Shown here piece by piece: positions 1 through 6,492 of a stretch of DNA of 13,356 bases (positions are counted from its first letter, which is position 1; every line of letters begins with the position of its first letter). Origin of the DNA: Gemmatimonadota bacterium (lineage in GTDB: Bacteria > Gemmatimonadota > Gemmatimonadetes > Gemmatimonadales > GWC2-71-9); the NCBI GenBank assembly GCA_003220985.1, contig QHTY01000166.1:1-13356 (forward strand), read 5' to 3'. The position numbers and the translations under genes were made by a program. Below the pieces are notes generated by a model. It ran no database searches. It was not told the DNA's origin and saw only the letters and a list, made by a program, of their open reading frames with translations.

Positions 1-247
1 AATGCAGCTCACCATCGCGCCGCTCGAGCTGCCCCGCCGCCTCACGCTCCAACATGACGGCGATCAGACCGTCGCGCGGATGGAAGATCAAGGCGTGCAG
101 CGCACGTTGCGTGCGCGAGCCATCGGTTGCGGGATACTCCTCGAGCGGCAACTGAAAGAATGTATGGAGCTGCACCGACGCACAGCCACGCAGCGCGTAG
201 TCGACGATCATCCGGCCCGAATTGATGTTCCCGGTGCCTGAAAACCG

Positions 248-287
248 ACGGTAAGGGACGGTAGGAGACGGTAAGAGACGGTAGGAG
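248..287 (+). repeat. Four tandem decamers ACGGTARGRG inside the DHOD-like gene
   Basis: Four 10-base units follow one another: ACGGTAAGGG, ACGGTAGGAG, ACGGTAAGAG, ACGGTAGGAG. The alternation of AAG and AGG also gives a 20-base superperiod. On the coding strand the array encodes the low-complexity peptide 'YRLLPSPTVPYRR', between the 'LSERNLRVLD' and 'GTGNINSGRM' segments of the barrel. The unit length is not a multiple of three, so gain or loss of one unit would shift the frame; the present copy number keeps it open. Confidence 0.9.
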
Positions 288-489
288 TCCAAGACCCTGA
301 GGTTTCGCTCGCTCAACTCGGGCCCCCCATACGCGACGCCGAGTTGCGGATCGAACAGGCGATTGAAGACCACGAGCGCGTCGGCTGCGCTCGCAGCGTT
401 CATCATCTCCACCTGAAAGTCGTCGTCGAAGCGCGCGTTCATCAACTTCAGCGCCAGCCGCACGTCGGCGTGCAGCGCCGGATTTGCGG

Positions 490-492
490 TTT
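490..492 (-). other. Apparent one-base deletion (frameshift site) in the DHOD-like gene
   Basis: On the coding strand the sequence reads GAC GAG AAA CCG CAA. One more A gives GAC GAG AAA ACC GCA AAT CCG GCG CTG, after which the conserved frame runs open to the window edge. The short A-run is a plausible slippage or base-calling site. The exact base could lie a few codons either side, since only the two frames, not the event, are visible. Confidence 0.65.
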
Positions 493-1051
493 CTCGTCCG
501 CCAGGGGATCTCCCGCGAGCGTGGGCGAGAAGTCCTTCTCGAGTAGCAGCGGCGACTCACGCCAGGCCTCGGCCAGTGCGCGCGTCGTGTACGCGTATTC
601 GGCATCGCGAAACGGCTCGGCGAGACGGGGCAAGTGGTATTTCACCGAAGGCACCGTGAGTAAACGACCCCCGCGTGTGAGATCTCGACCGAAGCGGACG
701 AGCGTTAGGTAGTCGTCGAACGAACGATCCCAGCCCCTGCCCTTCCAGGTCACGGTCCACCCGTCGCCGCGGCGCTCGACTTTCATTTTGGTCTCGTGAA
801 TCGCCCAGGCGGCCATCGACTGGGCGCCCGCCTCGTCTTGCGCAATCACCGTCTTGAGTACCGCGAACGCGAGCCCCGCGTCGGCATCGGTCTCGAGCTG
901 GCCCGTATTGAGCGACAGTTGGCCGGAGCCCTTCCCGACGGGATGCGGCAGCGGCTGCCCGAGATAGTGGGCTGAGAGGTCGATGCGATAGGTGTCGCGC
1001 ACGTGCGCGGGAAAATCGCGGGGCAGCTCCCGCTTGAACCGCTCGAAATCC

Positions 1052-2341
1052 TTAGTGAGCGAATCGCGCGAGCTTGAACTGCTCATCGGGCGCCCCCGCC
1101 CCCCCCGCTCCGCTCAGAACCAGACGCGCGACCAGCTCTCCCACGGCGGGTCCGTGCTTGAACCCGTGACCCGAGCCGCCTCCGACGAGCCACGCGTTTC
1201 CCGCCTGCGGATGGTGATCGATGATGAAGTGCTCGTCCGGCGACTCTTCGCACATGCGCGACTCGAGCAGCGGCGCGCCCTTCAAGCCGGGAAACCGGTA
1301 CCCGACGTAGTCGCGCGCGACCTGGAGCGCTGTTTCGGTCGCTGTGCGCTCGCCATTCGTGGGATCGAACACCGGCCCTCGCGAGTCGTCGGCGACCTTG
1401 AAGCCCCGCCACTCGTTGCCGGGGATGCCGTACATGAAGCGCGTCCCGTGATCCGCCCAGACTGGCAGAGCCTCTTCCGTGTAACGCCGGTCACCGGATG
1501 GTGTGCCAAAGAAGAAGACTTCCTGGCGCGTCGCGCGCACGCGGTCGCCGATGACGTCTGGAAACAGGGAGCCCAGCCAAGGGCCGCAGGCAAACACAAA
1601 GCGGTCTGCGGTCAGCCGGCTGCCGTCAGACAACGCGACGCTCGAGAGCTCGCCTCCACTCGGCTCGATGGGCGCTCGCACCGCGAGCTGCCGGTACTCC
1701 CCGCCTTCGGCGATAAAACCTTCGAGCACCGCAGCGCAGGCGCGACGCGCCGTCAGGTAGCCGGCGTCCTTCTCGAAAATGGCCCAGCGGACCTGCTCGC
1801 AATTGATTTGCGGATACCGTCGCGCCACCTCGGCGCCTTGGAGCTGTTCGAACGCAACACGCGCATCGCGCAGGATCGGCAGCGCCGCCTGCTCGAATTG
1901 GTCGTCGCTTTCGACGAGCCAGAGGACGCCGATGCCGTGGTACAGCTGACGGCGCCAGCGCTGCTGATGCTCCTTCCACAAGGCAAGCGCGCGCACCGCC
2001 ATGTGCGTGTAGACGGCACGCGGCCCGTACGTCGCGCGAATTACACGCGTCTCGCCGCCCGAGCTGGCGCGCGAATTGCCGGGTCCCCAGGCGTCGAGCA
2101 GCGTGACACGGGCGCCCTGGCGACGCAGGAACAGCGCCGTCCAGCCGCCGAACGCGCCCGCGCCGACCACAGCGATGTGCAGTGGACTGGCCTTGGGCAT
2201 CAAGACTCTCCCTCCGAGCGCCATGGCGGCGGTGGTTTTGAGGAACGAGCGGCGCGCTAGCGTGGACGCGCCTCGCGTACCGCGCGCCGCACGGCCTCGC
2301 GCTCTGCCGCCGGCAAGGCTGGGCCCCAGGGATCGTCGCAC
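1052..2341 (-). CDS. FAD-dependent oxidoreductase, monomeric sarcosine oxidase (MSOX/SolA-like) group, with Tat motif
   Basis: DAO-family flavoenzyme, 429 residues from GTG 2341. A Rossmann FAD motif 'VVGAGAFGGWTA' (about 58-69) is followed by 'SSGGETRVIRATYG', typical of sarcosine and N-methyl-amino-acid oxidases. K315 in 'RGFKV' matches the oxygen-activating lysine of MSOX. C364 in 'RMCEESPDEHFIID' matches the cysteine that binds FAD covalently. It probably oxidises a secondary amine or N-methyl compound, giving H2O2; the substrate is unknown. The N-terminus carries a twin-arginine motif 'RRSFLK' (30-35), suggesting Tat export. Reaching it needs the GTG start at 2341, which overlaps the DapA-like gene by 85 bases. 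An alternative ATG at 2200 has a better ribosome site (GGAGGGAG, 2207-2214) and would give a cytosolic protein of 382 residues. Fourth gene of the operon. Confidence 0.85.
   Translation of the reverse strand: MRRSLGPSLAGGRARGRAARGTRGASTLARRSFLKTTAAMALGGRVLMPKASPLHIAVVGAGAFGGWTALFLRRQGARVTLLDAWGPGNSRASSGGETRVIRATYGPRAVYTHMAVRALALWKEHQQRWRRQLYHGIGVLWLVESDDQFEQAALPILRDARVAFEQLQGAEVARRYPQINCEQVRWAIFEKDAGYLTARRACAAVLEGFIAEGGEYRQLAVRAPIEPSGGELSSVALSDGSRLTADRFVFACGPWLGSLFPDVIGDRVRATRQEVFFFGTPSGDRRYTEEALPVWADHGTRFMYGIPGNEWRGFKVADDSRGPVFDPTNGERTATETALQVARDYVGYRFPGLKGAPLLESRMCEESPDEHFIIDHHPQAGNAWLVGGGSGHGFKHGPAVGELVARLVLSGAGGAGAPDEQFKLARFAH
2207..2214 (-). promoter_or_regulatory. Internal Shine-Dalgarno GGAGGGAG before alternative start ATG 2200
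   Basis: GGAGGGAG lies 6 bases before ATG 2200 ('MPKASPLHIAVVG') of the FAD oxidoreductase. It is among the strongest ribosome sites in the window and competes with the GTG start that would include the Tat motif. Confidence 0.5.
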
Positions 2342-3111
2342 GCGTCATCGGGAATCACGCCATCGGCGGCGAGCGCCCAGAGCATGCGGCGAATGTAGCC
2401 TTCCATTGGTTGCGTGAAGGTCGTCTGGGCGAACGCGTCCAACTGCGCGGACAGGCGCGTAAAGGCGCGGTCGTCCCCGGTCTGCTTCATGCGCAGCAGC
2501 TGTGCCTGTAGATCCGTCAGCGCGGCGGCCATGCCAATCAACGCCGCTCGCGCGCCCATCATGAGTGAATAGCCGAGAAAACGGTCTTCGCCAGTGATCA
2601 ACAGTTTGTCCGGATGATCACCTATCACCGCGGCGATCCGCTGAAATGTCATGACCGAATCGAGGGTCGCGACCTTGATTCCGATCACGGCCGGCAACGC
2701 GAGGATCGCGTGCAGCGTGTCGGTGTCATAGGCCACGCCGCCCGCCGCTTCGTACAAGTAGAAGGCGATCACGGGAAGCTCACGCCCCAGCTCCTCGTGA
2801 TAGGCAACGGGATTGTCGCGTCGCGGAAAGGCAAGCAGCGCGTCGGCGCCACCCCGGCCCGCTCCCCGCGCCATTTCCACCGAATTCGCGCCAGCCACGA
2901 TGACCTTGTCCGGTAGGGCGGCACGCCAGGTATCGAGCACGAGATGGCGTTGCTGCGCGGTGAGATGCGGCCCCCGGCCTGTGTGCGCCCACACGGCCAC
3001 GCCAGCGACGCGCTGGGTCGCCATCCAATGGGCGTACGCGGACTGCGCCTGTTCGTCAATAGTGACACCCCGGAACGGCACCGGGACTGCCGGAATGAGG
3101 CCCCACTCCAA
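2257..3111 (-). CDS. DapA/DHDPS-family (class I aldolase) protein
   Basis: A 284-residue TIM-barrel protein of the dihydrodipicolinate synthase/N-acetylneuraminate lyase family, starting at TTG 3111 ('MEWGLIPAVPVPF', the usual family opening). The Schiff-base lysine is K146 in 'VIGIKVA' and the catalytic tyrosine is probably Y118 in 'IAFYLYEAAGG'. The loop normally reading GTTGE, which binds the keto-acid carboxylate, instead reads 'AHTGRG' (42-47), so the keto-acid partner may differ from pyruvate or be bound differently. Real lysine biosynthesis is unlikely, given neighbours that look catabolic. Probable role: aldol cleavage or dehydration of a 2-keto-3-deoxy-type acid or related compound (inference). 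It lies 40 bases downstream of the amidohydrolase-like gene, across a small hairpin, and its 3' end overlaps the FAD oxidoreductase start region. Third gene of the operon. No recognisable ribosome site precedes the TTG. Confidence 0.85.
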   Translation of the reverse strand: MEWGLIPAVPVPFRGVTIDEQAQSAYAHWMATQRVAGVAVWAHTGRGPHLTAQQRHLVLDTWRAALPDKVIVAGANSVEMARGAGRGGADALLAFPRRDNPVAYHEELGRELPVIAFYLYEAAGGVAYDTDTLHAILALPAVIGIKVATLDSVMTFQRIAAVIGDHPDKLLITGEDRFLGYSLMMGARAALIGMAAALTDLQAQLLRMKQTGDDRAFTRLSAQLDAFAQTTFTQPMEGYIRRMLWALAADGVIPDDACDDPWGPALPAAEREAVRRAVREARPR

Positions 3112-3119
3112 GTGCTGCC

Positions 3120-3152
3120 GGACGGTTGGACGGTTCGACAGTGGGACCGTCC
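3120..3152. repeat. Intercistronic octamer repeat and hairpin (GGACGGTT x2, then GGACCGTCC)
   Basis: Two direct copies of GGACGGTT (3120-3127, 3128-3135) are followed by GGACCGTCC (3144-3152). GGACGGT 3128-3134 pairs with ACCGTCC 3146-3152 across an 11-base loop, and the stop codon of the upstream gene sits at the hairpin edge. It could stabilise or process the mRNA between the two genes. No T-run follows, so termination is unlikely. Confidence 0.6.
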
Positions 3153-3925
3153 TATGCCGCCACGAGGTTCTTCACATTGCCGGATTCAATCGCGCGTCGC
3201 TGGTCGGCAGAGAGATCGAGGAGGTCGAGCTTCGCGACGCTGTTCTCCGGCAGACGCAGCGGCTGACCCGTGCCAAAGACGAAACGCTCCACCCCGACCG
3301 TCTCGACCAGCGTCGCGAGATGATCCTCGGGCGGACCCCAGATCCAGCAGATGTCCCACCAGATACGGCGCGCTTCCTCGGGCGTCGAGCCGAAATGGAC
3401 TTCCTCAACGAAGGACCGATCCGCGTGCGTGACGATGAGCCGCACGTCCGCATCGCTGCGGACGAGGGCGCGCACCGCGGCCGCGGGCAGCTCGGCGGCG
3501 CGGTCGTTGGGATGGCGTTGGCGCCCGTCCTCGAGCCGCACGGCGAGGAGCAGCGGGACGCCTGCGGTGCCGCAGGCGGCGGCCAGCACGCGCATCTCTC
3601 CGCCCGCTGGTTCGAGACCGAGATAGGTCGGATCGCAGCGGACGGCCGGCGCGCCCGCGTTCGCGGCGTCGGCCAGCACCTGCTCCCAGAGCGCCAATCC
3701 GGGATGGACGGTCGGCACCGGCTTGAACCGTTGCTCGCCGCGCGCGGTCTCGTAGAGCCATGCATTGCCCTCGGTCGGATCGCGCCAGAACAGACTCGGC
3801 AGGTGGGTGATCCAGGCGACGTCGATCTTGCTGCGATCGAGCGCGCGCAGCAGCGCCTGCGGCGACGTTCCGGGCACTTTACGCCACGGATACGCGCCGA
3901 GGAATGCGTTGCAGTCGATGCGCAT
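3152..3925 (-). CDS. Amidohydrolase-fold (Amidohydro_2-like) protein lacking the HxH metal motif
   Basis: A 257-residue protein starting at ATG 3925. That ATG shares its A with the TGA stop of the preceding gene, so translation is probably coupled; only a weak ribosome site is visible. The overall pattern is that of the amidohydrolase-2/TIM-barrel hydrolases: opening 'MRIDCNAFLGAYPWR', 'PTVHPGLALWE' (about 71-81), 'RLIVTHADRSF' (162-172), closing 'FVFGTGQPLRLPE' and 'GNVKNLVAA'. The opening has D-C-N-A-F where metal enzymes have HxH, and 'FGTGQP' where they have 'FGSD.P', so at least three usual ligand or catalytic residues are absent. I recall uncharacterised relatives with the same N and GTG/P pattern, which would make it a subfamily trait rather than decay. 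It may be a metal-free lyase, lactonase or partner of the intact amidohydrolase upstream (inference). Second gene of the operon. Confidence 0.75.
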   Translation of the reverse strand: MRIDCNAFLGAYPWRKVPGTSPQALLRALDRSKIDVAWITHLPSLFWRDPTEGNAWLYETARGEQRFKPVPTVHPGLALWEQVLADAANAGAPAVRCDPTYLGLEPAGGEMRVLAAACGTAGVPLLLAVRLEDGRQRHPNDRAAELPAAAVRALVRSDADVRLIVTHADRSFVEEVHFGSTPEEARRIWWDICWIWGPPEDHLATLVETVGVERFVFGTGQPLRLPENSVAKLDLLDLSADQRRAIESGNVKNLVAA

Positions 3926-4731
3926 CAATCCGAGGGAAACGCGCCGGCCGGGAAGATGCGCGCTGCGTTCTTCCAGCGTACCAGGGCGAGCTCGTCTCTG
4001 GACAACAGCGTCTCGAGATATCGCAGCTTCGCCCAGCCCGTGTCCATCGTGATGTCGCTGCCCCACAGCAGGCGATTCACGCCGACCCGCTCGACGCATG
4101 CCTCGAGCATACCGCCGTCCACACCGCTCCCGGAGAGGTCGACGTAGGTGTTCGGGACGTCGCGCACAGCCTGCAGCGAATGCAGCCAGTCGCCCCCACC
4201 GCCGATGTGCGCGAGGATGAAAGCGACATCGGGATGGCGGCGCGCGAGGGTACAGAGCTCGAGCGCATCGGACGCCTCCTGGCCCGGCCAGTCGCGGCGG
4301 CGGTGCTGCCAGATGTGCTGGAGCACCGGCACGCGCCGCTCGAGCGCCAGCGCCGCGATTGGATCGAGCAGCGGATCATCGGCCCGGCGGCTCGCCGCCA
4401 GCTTGATGCCGATCATCCCGGCATCGAGGCACCGCACGATTTCGGCCCGCGCATGCGCCGTATAGTTCGGGTTCACGCACACGTAGCCGCGAATGCGATC
4501 GGGGTGCGCGCGTTGCAGCGCCAGTAACGCATCGTTGCCGGCTGTGAGGTCGCGCGGCGAGGGGAAATAGGTCGGCGACGTCAAGCCGAAGCTGCCCAGA
4601 ATCGAGGCGACGTGCGCTGTGATGCCGATCTTGTCGCCGGCGGTCAGACGACTGTCATTACGCTCGCGCCAATCGGCCCGAGGAGTCGCGGAGTGGTAAA
4701 AGTGGGCATGAATGTCAACCAGCATTGCCAC
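3925..4731 (-). CDS. Amidohydrolase (Amidohydro_2 family, metal-dependent TIM-barrel hydrolase)
   Basis: A 268-residue protein with the full metal-hydrolase signature. HxH is at H8 and H10 ('VDIHAHF'), with histidines at 139 and 143 ('LQHIWQH'), H175 ('AHIGGGGDW') and the catalytic aspartate D226 ('LLWGSDITMD'). K110 in 'GIKL' lies where some relatives bind metal through lysine. The family includes decarboxylases (ACMSD type), lactonases and amidases, so the reaction is not fixed by sequence; C-N, C-C or lactone cleavage of a small acid is likely. Cytosolic, no signal peptide. The GTG start at 4731 is preferred because AAAAGGGG (4740-4747) lies 8 bases before it; ATG 4725 is the alternative. 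First gene of the five-gene minus-strand operon, divergent from the Yip1 gene with 49 bases between the starts. Confidence 0.87.
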   Translation of the reverse strand: MAMLVDIHAHFYHSATPRADWRERNDSRLTAGDKIGITAHVASILGSFGLTSPTYFPSPRDLTAGNDALLALQRAHPDRIRGYVCVNPNYTAHARAEIVRCLDAGMIGIKLAASRRADDPLLDPIAALALERRVPVLQHIWQHRRRDWPGQEASDALELCTLARRHPDVAFILAHIGGGGDWLHSLQAVRDVPNTYVDLSGSGVDGGMLEACVERVGVNRLLWGSDITMDTGWAKLRYLETLLSRDELALVRWKNAARIFPAGAFPSD

Positions 4732-4752
4732 AATCTACGCCCCTTTTATCTT
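4725..4752 (+). promoter_or_regulatory. Possible sigma-70 promoter for the Yip1-family gene
   Basis: TTGCCA (4725-4730) and TATCTT (4747-4752) are 16 bases apart and resemble -35 and -10 boxes (5 of 6 and 4 of 6). They sit about 28 bases before the Yip1-gene start and partly overlap the start of the divergent amidohydrolase gene. The assignment rests on resemblance alone. Confidence 0.3.
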
Positions 4753-4780
4753 GGGGGCGTCCCGAGGGGGGAGAGCCCGA

Positions 4781-5347
4781 ATGGAGACGCTGGCGAGCCG
4801 TGCGAGAAGTGTGCTGTTCGAGCCGCGCGCGACGTTCAAGGAAGTCGACGCCGAGTTCACGAAGCCGGGGGCGATCTGGGGCAGATATGTCCTCCCCCTC
4901 GCGGCCATCGGGCCGATCGCCGGCGCGATCGGGCGGCTGGTGTTCGGGCAGCGCATCGCGCTGACCACGCTCACCGGCTCCGTGTCGATCACCGACGCCA
5001 TCACCTGGGCGATCATCTCGTTCGTGCTGGCGCTGGCCGCCGTCTTTGCCCTGAGCCAGGTGATCAGCCTGCTCGCGCCGGGGTTCGGCGGTCAAAAGAA
5101 CGACGTGCAGGCCCTCAAGGTCGCGGCCTATGCGAGCACGCCGATGTGGCTGAGTGGCGTCTTCAGCATCTACGCCCGGTTGGTGATGGTAGGCGTCATC
5201 GTGTCCGCGTACTCGCTCTATTTGCTCTTCGTTGGATTGCCGATCCTGATGAAGGTTCCGCAGAATCGGTCGATGGGCTACACGGCCGTCGTGATCATTG
5301 CCGCAGTCGTGATCTTCCTGCTCGTCAGCACGTACACGCTGTTCTAG
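4781..5347 (+). CDS. Yip1-family integral membrane protein
   Basis: A 188-residue protein from ATG 4781, chosen over the in-frame ATG 4712 because a purine-rich ribosome site (GGGGGAG, 4766-4772) lies 8 bases upstream and 'LFEPRATFKEV' near residue 12 is the usual start of bacterial Yip1-domain proteins (PF04893). A cytosolic N-terminal helix is followed by about five hydrophobic segments, including 'YVLPLAAIGPIAGAIG', 'AIISFVLALAAVFALSQVIS', 'LVMVGVIVSAYSLYLLFVGL' and 'AVVIIAAVVIFLLVSTY'. The motif 'ALKVAAYASTPMWLSGV' between segments is also typical. Molecular role in bacteria is unknown. It is a lone plus-strand gene between two minus-strand operons, convergent with the aminotransferase gene; their stop codons overlap in a CTAG. 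It is probably unrelated to the catabolic genes around it. Confidence 0.85.
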   Translation: METLASRARSVLFEPRATFKEVDAEFTKPGAIWGRYVLPLAAIGPIAGAIGRLVFGQRIALTTLTGSVSITDAITWAIISFVLALAAVFALSQVISLLAPGFGGQKNDVQALKVAAYASTPMWLSGVFSIYARLVMVGVIVSAYSLYLLFVGLPILMKVPQNRSMGYTAVVIIAAVVIFLLVSTYTLF

Positions 5348-6492
5348 ATCCCGCGCAGCGATTCGTGGAGCATCTCGAGGGTACGGTCCACCGTACCCTC
5401 GTCGTGCGCCAACGACACGAAGTTGTAGGCCGTGCGCTTGAACAACAGACCGCGCTGCGCCGCCCGCTGTGCCGCGGCACGGGATAGCGCTTCGGTCGCG
5501 TAATGCAGAAAACACATCTCCGCAATTCCCGCGACTCCCGACACGAGCCCAGAGTGCGCGCGCTGGACCTCGTGCAGGCCGTGCAGCAACCGCGTGCCGA
5601 TACGATGGAGATGGTCGCAGACGTTGTCGCGCGTGTAGACGGCGAGGGTGGCCCGCGCCGCGGCAAGCGACACCCCCTCGGTCGCGAGGGTGGATGAGAT
5701 CCAAGTCCGGTTCGCGTCGGCCATGATGTCCCTGCGGCCGCCCACGGCCGCGAGCGGAAAACCATTGGCCATGGCTTTCCCGATCACGACGAGATCCGGC
5801 GGGTCGAGGTCGTAGCGGGCAACCGCGCCGCCGATAGCGAGCCGGAACGCCGTCTTGATTTCGTCGAGGATCAACACCGCGCCGGCCCGTTGCGTCTCCG
5901 CGCGCAGCATCTGCAGCCATTCGCGCGTGGGCTCGGAAACGATCACCGGCTCGACGACGACGGCGGCGAGCCGCGGCGCGCGCGCGCGAATCATCTCGCG
6001 GCCGGCCGCCACATCGTTGAACGGCAGCTCGGCGAACAGACCACGCACTGCGGCCGGCACGCCTTCCGTGGCGCCCTGACACCAGTCGAGCCAGCCGTGA
6101 TAGCCACAGCCCAGTACCTCATCTCGCGCGGTGGCGACGCGTGCCAGGCGCACCGCGGCAGCCACTGCCTCGGCCCCGGTTTTCAGAAAGCGCACCTGCT
6201 CGAGCCACGGGATCTGCGCGCTCAGCGCCTCGGCGAGCTCCTCCTCGACAACCGGTGGGAGCGGTCCGACGACGCCGGCGGCGATGGCAGCCTCCGCGGC
6301 GCGATTGACCTCCGGATGGCCATATCCCAGCCCCACGGCGCCCAGGGCCATGACGTAGTCGACGTACTCGCGGCCGTCCTCATCCCACACGCGAGCGCCC
6401 GACGCCCGCGTCATCCGCGCCGGCGTCCCGAAGAGCGCATCCGGCCGCTTGCTACCGGTCGACGTGAAGCCTGGAACGCGCCAGTCGTTCAC
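5344..6492 (-). CDS. Class III PLP aminotransferase, glutamate-1-semialdehyde-2,1-aminomutase-like
   Basis: A 382-residue fold-type I PLP enzyme. 'ASGARVWDEDGREYVDYVMA' (about 30-49) is the class III opening. 'FLKTGAEAVAAAVRLAR' (102-118) holds phosphate-binding residues, 'YHGWLDW' (131-137) packs on the PLP ring, D210 in 'LILDEIKTAF' contacts the pyridine nitrogen, and K239 in 'VVIGKAMANGFP' is the Schiff-base lysine. It is about 40-50 residues shorter than typical HemL. With sugar-processing neighbours, an amino-sugar or amino-acid aldehyde substrate is more likely than haem synthesis (inference). Start GTG 6492 is supported by GAGGTGA (6502-6508) 9 bases upstream; it overlaps the methyltransferase gene by 41 bases. 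Last gene of its operon, with its stop overlapping the Yip1 stop. Confidence 0.87.
   Translation of the reverse strand: MNDWRVPGFTSTGSKRPDALFGTPARMTRASGARVWDEDGREYVDYVMALGAVGLGYGHPEVNRAAEAAIAAGVVGPLPPVVEEELAEALSAQIPWLEQVRFLKTGAEAVAAAVRLARVATARDEVLGCGYHGWLDWCQGATEGVPAAVRGLFAELPFNDVAAGREMIRARAPRLAAVVVEPVIVSEPTREWLQMLRAETQRAGAVLILDEIKTAFRLAIGGAVARYDLDPPDLVVIGKAMANGFPLAAVGGRRDIMADANRTWISSTLATEGVSLAAARATLAVYTRDNVCDHLHRIGTRLLHGLHEVQRAHSGLVSGVAGIAEMCFLHYATEALSRAAAQRAAQRGLLFKRTAYNFVSLAHDEGTVDRTLEMLHESLRGI
5376..5401. repeat. Perfect 11-base inverted repeat, 4-base loop, at the convergent gene ends
   Basis: CGAGGGTACGG (5376-5386), loop TCCA, CCGTACCCTCG (5391-5401). It lies 29 bases past the Yip1 stop and inside the last codons of the aminotransferase ('DEGTVDRTLE'). 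A stem this GC-rich could stall or protect either transcript and might act as a weak terminator or 3' stabiliser for the Yip1 mRNA. No T-run follows on the plus strand. Confidence 0.6.

Larger units (their letters stand above)
1..1086 (-). pseudogene. Dihydroorotate-dehydrogenase-like flavoprotein, frameshifted and cut by the left window edge
   Basis: The reading frame from ATG 1086 gives a DHOD-like N-terminus: 'YLGQPLPHPVGKGSG', then 'AGLAFAVLKTVIAQDEAG', resembling the FMN-binding TIM-barrel opening and KT motif of class 1 dihydroorotate dehydrogenases. It reads to 'LAGDPLADEK' and then runs out of frame to a stop at 448. In another frame the protein plainly continues ('ALHADVRLALKLMNA', 'LVVFNRLFDPQLGVAYGG', 'GTGNINSGRMIVDYALRG') to the window edge. 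Adding one A to the coding-strand AAA (490-492 on the plus strand) joins the halves as 'ADEKTANPALHADVR'. The gene is therefore a recent pseudogene or carries a one-base sequencing error. Its start overlaps the end of the FAD oxidoreductase by 35 bases, with a G-rich stretch just upstream that could act as ribosome binding site, so it is last in the operon. The exact substrate is unknown; true pyrimidine synthesis is doubtful because the central part ('MKVERRGDGWTVTWKGRGWD') is unlike PyrD. Confidence 0.72.

Noticed and set aside
992..2260. Long plus-strand open frame (422 codons) opposite the FAD oxidoreductase gene
   Set aside because: It is antisense to a gene with clear conserved motifs, is rich in R, A and P as expected for a GC-rich shadow frame, and has no recognisable domain.
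2813..4147. Long plus-strand open frame (444 codons) opposite the DapA and amidohydrolase genes
   Set aside because: It spans the antisense of three genes and their boundaries, and carries no family motif. The minus-strand frames are well supported.
5376..5401. Rho-independent terminator
   Set aside because: The stem is good, but no T-run follows in either direction and the sequence is also coding, so it is listed only as an inverted repeat.
4715..6082. Minus-strand open frame of 455 codons covering the Yip1 gene and part of the aminotransferase gene
   Set aside because: It is an out-of-frame, arginine-rich translation, whereas the Yip1 membrane protein and the PLP enzyme both show conserved motifs in their own frames.
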